A stretch of DNA of 64,000 nucleotides from Neiella litorisoli (GCF_014773395.1 NZ_JACXAF010000007.1:1-64000), one strand, 5' to 3'; positions 29,048 to 39,027 are shown, counted from the stretch's first letter. Notes: a model not told the origin generated them from the letters alone. A program made the numbers and translations.

Positions 29048-30367
29048 CTAGCTGGTTGGGCGAGTCAGGCCATTGTTAATCAGAATGATGTCTTGCTCGG
29101 ATAAGTTACCGGCAGCAAACTTCAATTGCACCACGCTGAGGATGTAGTTGTAACGAGCATCAGACAGACGGCTCTTGGCATCGAACAGGTTCCGCGTTGA
29201 GTCTAAAACGTCAACGATGGTACGAGTACCGACTTCAAAACCTGCTTCGGTTGCTTGCAATGAGCTTTCCCGAGAAATGACCGTTTGCTCGAATGCGCGA
29301 ACAGCACTGATCGACGCTTTAACGTTGTTATAAGCGTTAATCACGCCACGCATCACGGCGCGGTAGGTTTCATTCAATACCTGACTTGCTTCAACGTAGT
29401 TGGCGCGGGCCACGCGGGTTTGCGCGGTCGTACCGCCACCAGAGTAGATTGGCAGGTTCATTTGCACGCCGATGACATTGTCGGTGTAAGACGATTTACC
29501 AATGGCATCTAAGTCATAGTCGTTGTCGGCTGCGTTCAACTGCGCAAACAACGAGAATGTTGGCCAGTGGCCTGATTGCGCCAGCTCAATGTCCTGCATG
29601 GCAATATCAACGCCCAACTGACTGATGATCAGGTTGAGGTTTTTGTCATTGGCCATTTTCTGCCAATCACTTGATTGTTTTGGATCCGGTTGCACTGGGC
29701 TGAAGCGCTCGGTATTCAGTACGTTCAGATCTTTGTGGTACATGCCGGTGATTTCGCGCAAGCCCTCATAGCTGTTTTCTAGTTGATTCAGCGCCACAAT
29801 TTCGTCGGCAACCGATTGGTCATATTCGGCCTGAGCTTCGTGAACATCGGTGATTGCGGTTAAACCAACGGCAAAGCGCTGTTTGGTTTGCTCTAACTGG
29901 CGGGCAATGGCTTTTTTGGTCGCTTGGACAAACTCAAGTTGGTCACGGGCGCTAAGTACATCAAAGTAAGCTTCACTGACGCGAACCATCAGATCCTGCA
30001 ATGCTGCTTGGTAGTTGGTATTGGCTTGGCTGGCAACCTTCTCGGCGCGATCCAGGCCTACCCAATTGGAACGGTCATAAATGCTTTGATTAAGACTTAG
30101 GGTCGCTGTGCCGCGATCCAACTCTCTGGCATCACGGTTACTGCCAATGGTGCTGTAGTCAGCGGTAAGGTTAATTTGGGGCAGTAACGGTGCCCGGCTT
30201 ACGCTAATTGCTTCCATCGCAGAGTCACGCTGGGCAATGGCTTGCTGTAATACGGCGTCTTTTTCCAGAGCTTTTTGATAAATCTGATGAAGATCATCAG
30301 CGAAGGACGGCGAGCTGCACACTGCGAGAGCAATTCCCATGCTCACGGCACGAAGTGTTTTTGTCAT
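29048..30367 (-). CDS. tolC: TolC-family outer membrane channel
   Basis: The 439-residue product is the outer-membrane exit duct used by RND pumps and type I secretion. It has a signal peptide (MTKTLRAVSMGIALAVCSSPSFA), DLHQIYQKALEKDAVLQQA at the mature start, and two repeats of paired helices (SVSEAYFDVLSARDQLEFVQATK-like; VINAYNNVKASISAV) with VGLTAITDVHEAQAEYD and VGTRTIVDVLDSTRNL. Divergence from nudF is as in E. coli, which supports tolC proper rather than a pump-specific paralogue. The RND pump at the right end may use it, but that is inference. Confidence 0.95.
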   Translation of the reverse strand: MTKTLRAVSMGIALAVCSSPSFADDLHQIYQKALEKDAVLQQAIAQRDSAMEAISVSRAPLLPQINLTADYSTIGSNRDARELDRGTATLSLNQSIYDRSNWVGLDRAEKVASQANTNYQAALQDLMVRVSEAYFDVLSARDQLEFVQATKKAIARQLEQTKQRFAVGLTAITDVHEAQAEYDQSVADEIVALNQLENSYEGLREITGMYHKDLNVLNTERFSPVQPDPKQSSDWQKMANDKNLNLIISQLGVDIAMQDIELAQSGHWPTFSLFAQLNAADNDYDLDAIGKSSYTDNVIGVQMNLPIYSGGGTTAQTRVARANYVEASQVLNETYRAVMRGVINAYNNVKASISAVRAFEQTVISRESSLQATEAGFEVGTRTIVDVLDSTRNLFDAKSRLSDARYNYILSVVQLKFAAGNLSEQDIILINNGLTRPTS

Positions 30368-30524
30368 TGGTGTAATCCCATTCCTGAACTGTTGCAAGCA
30401 ACTAGTGTATACGATAATGCCTGCGTATTATGAACTTATTAAGGCTGCTGCCAACGTTAAAAATGTAAAATTCTGTTGGTAGCATAGACGGTTACAAACG
30501 GTTAACAAGTGCTAGGAGTAGTTG

Positions 30525-31184
30525 ATGAGCAAAAAAAATGAAATCTCACCGCCAGGGGCGGGCTTGACGGTCAACGATGTTGAAATCGTCGCTACTGAGG
30601 CTGCTTACCAAGGTTTTTTTCAGCTGAGTAAATATCAATTGCGTCATCGTTTGTTTGCCGGTGGTTGGACCCCAGTGATTGAACGCGAAATGCTTGAGCG
30701 CGGTCACGCTGCAGTACTTTTACCCTACGATCCTGTTTTGGATCAGGTGGTTATGGTTGAACAATTTCGACTCGGCGCGGTCGAAACCTCGGAATACCCT
30801 TGGTTACTCGAATTGGTAGCAGGGATCATCGAGGAAGGAGAGTCGGCCGAAGATGTTGCTCGTCGAGAGGCGGTTGAAGAAGCCGGCCTTGATGTTCAGC
30901 AGGTGGAGTTGATTTGCAGCTACCTGCCAAGCCCAGGTGGTTGTAGCGAACGAATTAGTCTGTTTATTGGTCAGGTTGATAGTAGTAACGCGGGTGGCTT
31001 GCATGGTTTAGCCACCGAGCACGAAGATATTCGGGTTCATGTGTATCGCACCGAAGACGCGCTAAAACTGCTTGAAACCGGAAAAATTGACAATGCTGCT
31101 AGTATTATCGGGTTACAATGGCTGGCAATGAATCATCAACGTATTCGACAACAATGGCTGCAAACCAAGCTCAGCGACAACTAA
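30525..31184 (+). CDS. nudF: ADP-ribose pyrophosphatase NudF
   Basis: NudF hydrolyses ADP-ribose to AMP and ribose 5-phosphate. The 219-residue product has the Nudix box GIIEEGESAEDVARREAVEEAGL (about residues 104-126) and the family LPSPGGCSERISLFIGQ segment. The ATG at 30525 has an AGGAG site 6 nt upstream and is preferred over a TTG one codon earlier. It opens the nudF-yqiB-cpdA-yqiA-parE-parC run found in E. coli. Confidence 0.95.
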   Translation: MSKKNEISPPGAGLTVNDVEIVATEAAYQGFFQLSKYQLRHRLFAGGWTPVIEREMLERGHAAVLLPYDPVLDQVVMVEQFRLGAVETSEYPWLLELVAGIIEEGESAEDVARREAVEEAGLDVQQVELICSYLPSPGGCSERISLFIGQVDSSNAGGLHGLATEHEDIRVHVYRTEDALKLLETGKIDNAASIIGLQWLAMNHQRIRQQWLQTKLSDN

Positions 31185-31627
31185 ACAACAAGCGCTATGT
31201 TCCTAGTATTTCGGAGCTTCACGCTTGTTGTGCGCGTAATTATGCGAGCTTAACTCGGCTGATCAATGGACTCGCAGGCGAAGCCACCATGACCTTTAGT
31301 CAAGCCGGTGAGACCCTTGGGTTGGATATTGAAGATGAGGCGCCTTACACCACCACCATTCGGCTAACGCAGCGTCGACAAGGGATGCCAAAGTACTTGG
31401 CGCCGACTATGCAAGTGCGCTTATACCACGATGCGCGGATGGCAGAAGTGTTAAGTTGTCAGCAGATCTGCAGTGTTCGGGCAAGCTATGATTATCCGAA
31501 TATACGCATGCATCAGCGCGATGAAAAAATGCAGCTTAATCAGTTTCTTGCCGAATGGATTGAATTTTGTTTAGACCACGGTGTCGGCTCAAATAACGAA
31601 TTACATAAAAAATTGATAAATTGGTAA
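31154..31627 (+). CDS. yqiB: DUF1249 protein YqiB
   Basis: The 157-residue product is the YqiB family, of unknown function, with YTTTIRLTQRRQG, the TMQVRLYHDARMAEVLSCQQI core and the conserved end NIRMHQRDEKMQLNQFLAEWI. Start choice is uncertain: 31154 is preferred, an in-frame ATG at 31118 gives 12 more residues. Either way it overlaps the 3' end of nudF, implying translational coupling. Confidence 0.92.
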   Translation: MAANQAQRQLNNKRYVPSISELHACCARNYASLTRLINGLAGEATMTFSQAGETLGLDIEDEAPYTTTIRLTQRRQGMPKYLAPTMQVRLYHDARMAEVLSCQQICSVRASYDYPNIRMHQRDEKMQLNQFLAEWIEFCLDHGVGSNNELHKKLINW

Positions 31628-31631
31628 TAAA

Positions 31632-32462
31632 TTGAATAATCAGGAATTTCTGACATTAGCTGAGTCGGAAACTGGGACGCTAACTATTCTCCAAATCACA
31701 GATACTCATTTGTTTGGCGACCCAGATAAAGACTTACTTGGAGTGAATACGCGCGACAGTTTTCTTGCGGTGTTAGCCAGCATTAAGTCGGACAAGCAGC
31801 CGTTCGATTTGGTCGTTGTCACTGGTGATATTTCGCAAGACGATAGCCCAGCGTCTTATCAAGCATTTGCCGAAGAAATCGCTGTATTCGGTAAGCCTGT
31901 GGTTTGGTTGCCGGGCAATCATGACGATGGCTTAATCATGCCTGATCTGCTTGGCGCCGAGCCGTTGTCCTGCGCCGATCGCGTACTCACCGATCATTGG
32001 CAGCTATTAATGTTGAACTCTCAGGTGCGCGGTTTCACCTTTGGCGAATTGGCCCAATCGCAGCTGGAATTTGTAGCGCAGTCGTTAGCGGAACACCCCG
32101 ATCATTTCACCTTAGTATTCGTCCATCACAACCCTGTGCCGATGGGGTGTCGCTGGCTTGATCAGCATCGGATGAAAAATGGTGAGTCGTTGTTATCAGC
32201 GCTCACGCAGGCTGACAATGCGCGCGGCGTGGTTTGGGGGCATGTTCATCAAGATTGGCAGCAGACTCGCGATCATTTGCATTTAATCGCAACGCCTTCA
32301 ACTTGCATTCAATTCAAACCACGCTCCGAGCAATTTGCTTTGGACAAGCGACCGCCGGGTTATCGCTACCTCAGTTTGCATCGCGATGGTTCGCTGACAA
32401 CGGAACTCAAACGTCTGGCATCCGATGCCTTTGTTCCTAATTTGCGCGCTCAAGGTTACTAA
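31632..32462 (+). CDS. cpdA: 3',5'-cyclic-AMP phosphodiesterase CpdA
   Basis: CpdA degrades cAMP and so tunes CRP-dependent gene expression. The 276-residue product has all calcineurin-type metallophosphoesterase motifs: QITDTHLF, TGDISQDD, LPGNHDD, VHHNP and VWGHVHQDW. The start is TTG at 32-nt scale position 31632, four nt after the yqiB stop; no in-frame ATG exists before the DTH motif. It is in the conserved nudF-yqiB-cpdA-yqiA order. Confidence 0.95.
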   Translation: MNNQEFLTLAESETGTLTILQITDTHLFGDPDKDLLGVNTRDSFLAVLASIKSDKQPFDLVVVTGDISQDDSPASYQAFAEEIAVFGKPVVWLPGNHDDGLIMPDLLGAEPLSCADRVLTDHWQLLMLNSQVRGFTFGELAQSQLEFVAQSLAEHPDHFTLVFVHHNPVPMGCRWLDQHRMKNGESLLSALTQADNARGVVWGHVHQDWQQTRDHLHLIATPSTCIQFKPRSEQFALDKRPPGYRYLSLHRDGSLTTELKRLASDAFVPNLRAQGY

Positions 32463-33038
32463 TTGCAGCAAACTCTGTTTTATATTCATGGCTTTATGAG
32501 TTCTGAACAGTCTCATAAAGCCCAGTTAACAGGGCAGTATCTGAGCCAGCACCTGCCGCAGGTGCGTTACCTGACTCCCCGACTTGCCGATGAGCCAAAC
32601 ATCGCCATCGAGCAACTGGCTAAGCTGGTGGCGCAGGCCAAGCTTGAGTCGCAGGTGGCACTCATCGGATCATCGTTAGGCGGCTTTTATGGCCATCATT
32701 TGAGCGAGCGCTTCGGTGTTCGAGCGGTATTGATTAATCCGGCGGTAGCGCCCTACGTTTTGCTGCAGGATTACCTAGGGCCGCAAACCAATCCGTATAC
32801 CGGCAACGCCATCACCATCACCCTGCAGCACATGGCGCAATTGCGCGCCATTGAACACCCAGTCAACAACGCGCAGCTGCTGCAAGTTTGGTTGGAGACT
32901 GGTGATGAAGTGCTTGATTATCGGCAGGCTGAGCAGTATTTCCACAATTGTGATTGTCGGATCCGCAGTGGCGGCGATCACAGTTACCAGCATTTTGCTG
33001 AAGATTTGCCCAACATGTTGAAATTTCTGTTGGCCTAG
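32463..33038 (+). CDS. yqiA: YqiA-type alpha/beta-hydrolase esterase
   Basis: The 191-residue product is the small YqiA esterase (acyl-CoA/palmitoyl-CoA-type hydrolase activity is reported for E. coli YqiA). It has LFYIHGFMSS, the nucleophile elbow IGSSLGGFYG (Ser about residue 69), an INPAVAPYVLL segment, and a C-terminal GGDHSYQHF with the catalytic His. Translation starts at a TTG directly abutting the cpdA stop codon, since the conserved YIHGF segment is only six codons in. Confidence 0.93.
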   Translation: MQQTLFYIHGFMSSEQSHKAQLTGQYLSQHLPQVRYLTPRLADEPNIAIEQLAKLVAQAKLESQVALIGSSLGGFYGHHLSERFGVRAVLINPAVAPYVLLQDYLGPQTNPYTGNAITITLQHMAQLRAIEHPVNNAQLLQVWLETGDEVLDYRQAEQYFHNCDCRIRSGGDHSYQHFAEDLPNMLKFLLA

Positions 33039-33129
33039 CTCAAGTACTCCGGCCATAGACAGTCTGCGCAGTTGACATCTATTCGCCCTTTTTGAACTAT
33101 TAGGCAACCTAAAATTAACGACCCGTCTT

Positions 33130-35019
33130 ATGTCAGAGCAATATACATCCGATGCCATTGAGGTGCTCAGCGGTTTAGATCCGGTGAAGCGCCGTCCTGG
33201 TATGTATACCGAAACCACCCGACCGAACCACCTCGGCCAGGAAGTGATCGACAACAGTGTCGATGAAGCCCTTGCTGGCCATGCCAGTAAAGTCGAAGTA
33301 ATTCTGCACGAAGACCAATCGCTGGAAGTGATTGACGACGGGCGCGGCATGCCGGTCGACATTCACCCCGAACATGGTGTGTCGGGCATTGAATTGATTC
33401 TCAGCAAGCTCCACGCCGGCGGTAAGTTCTCCAATAAAAACTACCAATTTTCAGGTGGTTTGCACGGGGTGGGGATCTCGGTCGTCAATGCCCTGACCAA
33501 GCGCCTAGAAGTAGTCGTCAAGCGTGATGGTCAGGTGCACGAAATCGTCTTTGAAAATGGCGAAAAAGTGCAAGAGCTGACGGTCACCGGCACCGTTGGT
33601 AAACGTAATACCGGTACTCGGGTGCGGTTCTGGCCGGATGCCAGCTATTTTGATTCAGCCAATTTCTCTGACTCTCGGTTGCGCCACTTGCTCAAAGCCA
33701 AGGCCGTTTTGTGCCCCGGCTTGCAGGTCAAATACCACAACAAGAGCAAGAATGAGAAGCATGAGTGGTGTTATCAAGATGGCCTGAAGGACTATCTGGT
33801 CGACTCCGTTAAAGAATTTGAAATGCTGCCGGAAACACCGTTCACCGGTAGTCTGGCGGCTAACAACGAAGCCGTTGACTGGGCTGTGGTTTGGCTTCCT
33901 GAAGGTGGTGATGGCCCGCAGGAAAGCTACGTCAACCTGATTCCTACTGCCCAAGGTGGTACTCACGTTAATGGTTTCCGTAACGGTTTGCTTGAAGCGA
34001 TGCGCGAATTTTGTGAATTCCGCAATATTCTGCCGCGCGGAGTAAAACTGACGCCGGATGACATTTGGCTGCGCTGCAGTTACATCCTGTCGGTGAAAAT
34101 GCAAGATCCACAATTTGCCGGCCAGACCAAAGAGCGTTTATCGTCGCGCCAGTCGGCTGCATTTGTTTCTGGCGTGGTGAAAGATGCCTTTAGCTTGTGG
34201 CTCAATGAGCATGTCGATTTTGCTGAAGCGCTGGCCGAAATGTGCATTTCTAATGCGCAAAAGCGGATGCGCTCGCGGGCCAAAGTGGTTCGCAAGAAAG
34301 TGACTTCAGGGCCGGCATTGCCCGGCAAACTGACCGATTGTTCCAGCGATGATCCGATGCGTGGCGAACTATTTTTGGTGGAAGGTGACTCGGCAGGCGG
34401 CTCAGCTAAACAGGCGCGCGATCGCGACTTTCAGGCGATCATGCCGCTGCGCGGTAAGATCCTCAACACTTGGGAAGTTGAATCAGAACAAATTCTTGCT
34501 TCTCAAGAAGTACATGACATTGCCATTGCTCTGGGGATTGATCCCAACTCCGCTGACTTAAGTGGCCTGCGCTACGGAAAGATCTGTATCCTCGCCGATG
34601 CCGACTCCGATGGGTTACACATTGCCACCTTGCTATGTGCGTTGTTCATGCGCCATTTCCGCACGCTAGTGCAGGAAGGTCATGTTTATGTCGCGATGCC
34701 GCCGCTTTATCGCATCGACATTGGCAAAGACGTTTACTACGCCTTGGACGAAGCTGAGCGTGAGGGAATCCTCGATCGGATTGCTGCCGAAAAGAAGAAA
34801 GGCAAAGTAAACGTCCAACGATTCAAAGGCTTGGGTGAGATGAATCCACTGCAGTTGCGTGAAACCACAATGGATCCAAACACTCGCCGCCTCGTCCAGC
34901 TAACCATTGATGAGCTGCAACATACCGAAGAGCTGATGGATATGCTGTTGGCCAAGAAGCGCTCCGGCGATCGTAAAGAATGGCTGGAAACCAAAGGCAA
35001 CTTGGCCAGTATCGACTAA
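33130..35019 (+). CDS. parE: DNA topoisomerase IV subunit B ParE
   Basis: ParE is the ATPase subunit of topoisomerase IV, which decatenates daughter chromosomes. The 629-residue product has the GHKL ATP site (EVIDNSVDEALAGHA, IDDGRGMPVDIHPEHG, GGLHGVGISVVNAL), the transducer, and the TOPRIM domain (LFLVEGDSAGGSAKQARDRDFQAIMPLRGKILN-type motif, then ILADADSDGLHIATLL). parC follows 26 nt later. The neighbours and the length distinguish it from GyrB. Confidence 0.98.
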   Translation: MSEQYTSDAIEVLSGLDPVKRRPGMYTETTRPNHLGQEVIDNSVDEALAGHASKVEVILHEDQSLEVIDDGRGMPVDIHPEHGVSGIELILSKLHAGGKFSNKNYQFSGGLHGVGISVVNALTKRLEVVVKRDGQVHEIVFENGEKVQELTVTGTVGKRNTGTRVRFWPDASYFDSANFSDSRLRHLLKAKAVLCPGLQVKYHNKSKNEKHEWCYQDGLKDYLVDSVKEFEMLPETPFTGSLAANNEAVDWAVVWLPEGGDGPQESYVNLIPTAQGGTHVNGFRNGLLEAMREFCEFRNILPRGVKLTPDDIWLRCSYILSVKMQDPQFAGQTKERLSSRQSAAFVSGVVKDAFSLWLNEHVDFAEALAEMCISNAQKRMRSRAKVVRKKVTSGPALPGKLTDCSSDDPMRGELFLVEGDSAGGSAKQARDRDFQAIMPLRGKILNTWEVESEQILASQEVHDIAIALGIDPNSADLSGLRYGKICILADADSDGLHIATLLCALFMRHFRTLVQEGHVYVAMPPLYRIDIGKDVYYALDEAEREGILDRIAAEKKKGKVNVQRFKGLGEMNPLQLRETTMDPNTRRLVQLTIDELQHTEELMDMLLAKKRSGDRKEWLETKGNLASID

Positions 35020-35045
35020 CAGAATAACAACACGCTAACGACAGA

Positions 35046-37352
35046 ATGACTATGACTGATGACGCAGCTGACTTAAGTCTGGAAGGAATCGAACGACTTC
35101 CACTGCATAGCTTCACCGAGCAAGCGTACTTGAATTATTCAATGTACGTGATTATGGATCGGGCCCTGCCGCACATCGGTGATGGCTTGAAGCCGGTCCA
35201 GCGACGCATTGTCTACGCCATGTCAGAACTTGGCTTATCGGCAGTAGCAAAATACAAAAAATCGGCTCGTACTGTCGGTGACGTGTTGGGTAAATACCAC
35301 CCCCACGGTGACAGTGCCTGTTATGAAGCCATGGTATTGATGGCTCAGCCGTTTTCCTATCGTTACCCGCTGGTTGATGGCCAAGGTAACTGGGGCGCGC
35401 CGGATGATCCGAAATCATTCGCCGCCATGCGTTACACCGAATCTAAGCTGACCCGCTTTAGTGAAGTCCTATTGAGCGAGTTAGGGCAGGGCACTGTTGA
35501 TTGGATCCCTAATTTCGATGGCACTATGAAAGAGCCATCGGTATTGCCCGCGCGCTTACCGCATATTTTGCTCAATGGTGTCACCGGTATCGCAGTTGGT
35601 ATGGCCACCGACATTCCGCCGCATAATGTCCGCGAATTGGTCTCTGCCTGTATTCATTTGCTCGATAACCCCAAGTCCACCGTCGAAGAATTGATGGACT
35701 TTGTGCAGGGGCCGGATTATCCGACTGAAGCGGAAATCATCACCCCGAAAAAAGATTTGCTGGCCATGTACGAAAAAGGCCGCGGCAGCATTCGGATGCG
35801 TGCGGTGTGGAAGCGCGAAGATGGTGATATTGTCATTTCGGCGTTACCTCACCAAGCCTCGGGTGCCAAAATCTTAGAGCAGATCGCCGGTCAAATGCAG
35901 GCCAAGAAGCTCAGCATGGTGGCTGATCTGCGTGACGAATCGGACCATGAAAACCCCACGCGTTTGGTGATTGTTCCGAGATCAAATCGGGTCGATTGTG
36001 AGCAATTAATGCAGCACTTGTTCGCTTCTACCGATCTGGAGAAAACCTACCGAGTCAATGTCAACATGCTGGGCTTGGATGGCCGGCCACAGGTCAAAGC
36101 GCTGAACAAGCTGCTTAACGAGTGGTTGGTGTACCGCAAAGACACCATTGTTCGACGTCTGCAATATCGCCTCGACAAAGTGCTCGATCGATTGCATGTG
36201 CTTGAAGGCTTGTTGGTGGCGTTCCTCAATATTGATGAAGTTATTCACATCATCCGCACCGAGGATGATCCGAAATCAGCCTTGATTGCTCGTTTTGGTA
36301 TTTCTGAGCGGCAGGCAGAAGCGATTCTGGAATTGAAGTTGCGCCACTTGGCGAAACTTGAAGAAATGAAGATCCGCGGCGAGCAGTCAGAGCTGGATGC
36401 TGAGCGGCTGAAATTGGAGCAGTTGTTGTCGTCGGATCGTCGTTTAAAGACGCTGATGAAAAAAGAACTGCAAGCCGACTCGGAAAAATATGGCGACGAT
36501 CGCCGCAGTCCGATTGTCGAGCGTAGTGAAGCCAAAGCGCTGACCGAGAAAGATCTACTGCCATCCGAAGCAATTACTGTGGTGTTGTCAGAAAAGGGCT
36601 GGGCGCGAGCGGCCAAGGGCCACCATATTGATGCCGAAAACCTGAGCTACAAAGCGGGCGACCAATATCAAGACAGCGCCGAAGGGCGTAGCAATCAGCC
36701 GGTGGTATTTATGGACTCCTCTGGCCGCACGTTCTCGACCGATGCCCACACCTTGCCGTCAGCGCGCTCCCAAGGTGAGCCAATGACCGGCCGTTTTAGT
36801 CTGGTTGCCGGCGAAAACCTTGAATATGTGTTGATGAGCAGCGATGAGCAGAAGTACCTGATTAGCTCGGACGCTGGCTATGGCTTTGTCTGTAAGTTTG
36901 ATGCCATGCTCAGTCGCCAGAAGGCTGGTAAAGCGCTGCTCAACAAACCTGCTGGCGCGAAAGTGCTGGAGCCCAAACCGGTACCTGCAGACGATGCTTT
37001 AGTGGTCACCGTCACCACCGAAGGTCGAATGCTGGTATTCCCGATTGATCAACTGCCGGAGCTGGGTAAAGGCAAGGGCAACAAGATCATTCAGGTGCCA
37101 CCCGCCCGAGTTCAAAGTCGCGAAGAATACGTCAAGCAAATCGCGTTAGTACCGCCGGGCCTGTCGGTGGTGTTAAAAGCAGGTAAGCGCAAACTAACTC
37201 TGAAACCCTCTGATTTAGAACATTATAAGGGCGACCGAGGACGCCGAGGGAATAAGTTACCGCGCGGCTTACAACGTGTTGAAGAAATTCTGATCGAGCA
37301 ACCAGAGACGCCCGATGGCGTCGAGAGTGACGAGCCAAGTAGCGACGCATAA
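35046..37352 (+). CDS. parC: DNA topoisomerase IV subunit A ParC
   Basis: ParC is the DNA-cleaving subunit of topoisomerase IV. The 768-residue product has the winged-helix core with [15 protein letters not shown] and the catalytic Tyr130 in [13 protein letters not shown], followed by a coiled coil and a C-terminal beta-pinwheel. The Ser and Glu in [11 protein letters not shown] are the quinolone-sensitive residues, so no target-site resistance change is visible. A second ATG two codons in is an equally possible start. Confidence 0.98.
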   Translation: MTMTDDAADLSLEGIERLPLHSFTEQAYLNYSMYVIMDRALPHIGDGLKPVQRRIVYAMSELGLSAVAKYKKSARTVGDVLGKYHPHGDSACYEAMVLMAQPFSYRYPLVDGQGNWGAPDDPKSFAAMRYTESKLTRFSEVLLSELGQGTVDWIPNFDGTMKEPSVLPARLPHILLNGVTGIAVGMATDIPPHNVRELVSACIHLLDNPKSTVEELMDFVQGPDYPTEAEIITPKKDLLAMYEKGRGSIRMRAVWKREDGDIVISALPHQASGAKILEQIAGQMQAKKLSMVADLRDESDHENPTRLVIVPRSNRVDCEQLMQHLFASTDLEKTYRVNVNMLGLDGRPQVKALNKLLNEWLVYRKDTIVRRLQYRLDKVLDRLHVLEGLLVAFLNIDEVIHIIRTEDDPKSALIARFGISERQAEAILELKLRHLAKLEEMKIRGEQSELDAERLKLEQLLSSDRRLKTLMKKELQADSEKYGDDRRSPIVERSEAKALTEKDLLPSEAITVVLSEKGWARAAKGHHIDAENLSYKAGDQYQDSAEGRSNQPVVFMDSSGRTFSTDAHTLPSARSQGEPMTGRFSLVAGENLEYVLMSSDEQKYLISSDAGYGFVCKFDAMLSRQKAGKALLNKPAGAKVLEPKPVPADDALVVTVTTEGRMLVFPIDQLPELGKGKGNKIIQVPPARVQSREEYVKQIALVPPGLSVVLKAGKRKLTLKPSDLEHYKGDRGRRGNKLPRGLQRVEEILIEQPETPDGVESDEPSSDA

Positions 37353-37509
37353 TCACATCACATGCTTTGTTGTGACTGGCCGGAGTTTATACCCGCCAGT
37401 CGCTTGATGGCTTGCTGGCATGAGTTGCAATTAAATAACCGACCCTAGCAATGGACTGCCCAATGAAAGCGGCTATACTGCCGCGAAAAAAGTGTGAAAG
37501 GCATTGCTC

Positions 37510-38232
37510 ATGCTATATCCCATCCGAGTTGTATTAAGTGTTGGCTTTTTGCTGCTAATGGCAGTGCCTTTGCTCATCCTTTGTTTGCTTCGCCCGTTCC
37601 ATAAAAATGCGGTGTATTGGGTTTCTCGGCCTTTTGGCTGGGTTGCACCCTTGCTTGGTTTCAAGGTTCAGGTCAGTGGCCATGAGCATGTTCGTGAGTT
37701 AGGCCCTTGCGTGTTGGTGTGTAATCACCAGAGCACCCTTGATCTGGTGATTTGTCCGGCGCCATTTCCACCAAATGCTGCCACCATTGGCAAAAAAAGC
37801 CTGATCTGGTTGCCGATCTTTGGCCTGTTTTATTGGCTTAGTGGCAATATTCTGATTGACAGAAAGCACTCCGGCAAAGCCAACGATACCTTGCGCCAAG
37901 CAGCCTCTGAAATCGAATCGAAGCAACGCAAAGTGTGGATGTTTCCAGAAGGCACGCGCAGTTATGGTCGCGGCTTATTGCCCTTTAAAACCGGCGCGTT
38001 TCGCCTCGCAATGCTTGCTAAAGTGCCACTGGTGCCGGTGTGCGTCGCTGACACCGCAAAACTGATTGACCTGAAACGTTGGCGCAATGGAGTGGTGCCA
38101 GTGCAAATTTTGCCGCCAATAAAACTACAGCCCAACGACGACGTTCGCCACGTGGCGGATCAACTTCATCAAACAATGGCTGCGACCATAGCCGAGCTCA
38201 CCGAGCAGGCTCAGCAGCGCGCTAATCGCTAA
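37510..38232 (+). CDS. plsC: 1-acyl-sn-glycerol-3-phosphate acyltransferase PlsC
   Basis: PlsC converts lysophosphatidic acid to phosphatidic acid at the inner membrane. The 240-residue product has an N-terminal hydrophobic anchor (VVLSVGFLLLMAVPLLILCLL), the catalytic HX4D in CNHQSTLD (about residue 75), FIDRKH-like LIDRKHSGKAND, the FPEGTRSYGRGLLPFKTGAF lyso-PA binding motif, and VPLVPVCVAD. It follows parC, as in E. coli. The ATG at 37510 is used; a TTG two codons upstream is unlikely. Confidence 0.96.
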   Translation: MLYPIRVVLSVGFLLLMAVPLLILCLLRPFHKNAVYWVSRPFGWVAPLLGFKVQVSGHEHVRELGPCVLVCNHQSTLDLVICPAPFPPNAATIGKKSLIWLPIFGLFYWLSGNILIDRKHSGKANDTLRQAASEIESKQRKVWMFPEGTRSYGRGLLPFKTGAFRLAMLAKVPLVPVCVADTAKLIDLKRWRNGVVPVQILPPIKLQPNDDVRHVADQLHQTMAATIAELTEQAQQRANR

Positions 38233-38247
38233 TTCCTGAGGAATCCC

Positions 38248-38628
38248 ATGGACCAAGAACTCGAATCATTAAAACAGTTTAACCGCGAAATTCGCCAGGC
38301 ATTGCTTGATGATGGCAGCGACCCTGACGGCTTGTATGTGCTGGAGCACCATTTCTCGGCAGATGACTTTAATTTGCTCGAAGCGGCCGCGGTGGCAGCG
38401 TTTAAAGCCGGCTATGAAGTCACTGATGCCGAGCAAGTCGAAGATGAAGAAGGCAATAATCTGTTCAGTTTTGATGTCGTGAATGAGCAACCTCTCGACT
38501 TGGCGGTGCTTGATGAAGAGTGCAAGACGATGCTCGAAAATGCCGAAAAGTGGGGTATTTATTACGATGGTTGGGGCACTTACTTTGTTGATCCAGATGG
38601 CACTGAAGAGCCCGAACAGGAATCTTAA
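38248..38628 (+). CDS. rraB: Regulator of RNase E activity B (RraB)
   Basis: The 126-residue acidic protein matches RraB (formerly YjgD), which binds RNase E and dampens its activity, changing mRNA decay. Typical segments are GSDPDGLYVLEHHFSADDFNLLE, AAFKAGYEVTDAEQVEDEEG and the C-terminal NAEKWGIYYDGWGTYFV. A GAGGA site precedes the ATG and it follows plsC by 15 nt, so it may be co-transcribed with it. Confidence 0.92.
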   Translation: MDQELESLKQFNREIRQALLDDGSDPDGLYVLEHHFSADDFNLLEAAAVAAFKAGYEVTDAEQVEDEEGNNLFSFDVVNEQPLDLAVLDEECKTMLENAEKWGIYYDGWGTYFVDPDGTEEPEQES

Positions 38629-38735
38629 ACCAATGGTCTGAGTGGGGAATTGCCGTCATGGTTTTGCCATATTTAGCGGCTAATCTGGTGCCGGATGCCA
38701 GAAGGGCAAGCGCTTGACGGCAAATATTAGCTTTA

Positions 38736-38755
38736 CCAGCGAGGGCTCGCTGGTC
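38736..38755. other. Perfect palindromic hairpin in the leader of the RRM gene
   Basis: ACCAGCGAG and its exact complement CTCGCTGGT are separated by only two bases, 20 nt upstream of the RNA-binding protein start and just before its ribosome site. The lack of a T run argues against a terminator; a leader structure is more likely. Confidence 0.55.
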
Positions 38756-38775
38756 GCAATGAAAGAGATTCCCCG

Positions 38776-39027
38776 ATGAGACTTTACGTAGGAAACCTGT
38801 CGTACAAATTTACTGACGCAGGGTTAAATGAAGCATTTGCACCATTTGGCGATGTCGCTTCTGCCAATGTTGTGATGGACCGTGAAACAAACCGCTCAAA
38901 AGGATTTGGCTTTGTTGATATGCCGGATGATGGCGCCGCGCAAGCCGCCATCGATGCATTGAATGGCCAGCCATTGGCGGGGCGCAACTTGGTCGTCAAT
39001 AAAGCGCGGCCTCGCGCCGCTCGTTAA
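38776..39027 (+). CDS. Small RRM-type RNA-binding protein
   Basis: The 83-residue product is a single RNA recognition motif: RNP2 is LYVGNLSYKF at the start and RNP1 is RSKGFGFVDM (about residues 42-51), followed by a short basic tail KARPRAAR. Such proteins in marine gammaproteobacteria and cyanobacteria bind single-stranded RNA and are often cold-induced; targets here are unknown. It stands alone, with rraB (another RNA-metabolism gene) upstream on the same strand. Confidence 0.92.
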   Translation: MRLYVGNLSYKFTDAGLNEAFAPFGDVASANVVMDRETNRSKGFGFVDMPDDGAAQAAIDALNGQPLAGRNLVVNKARPRAAR

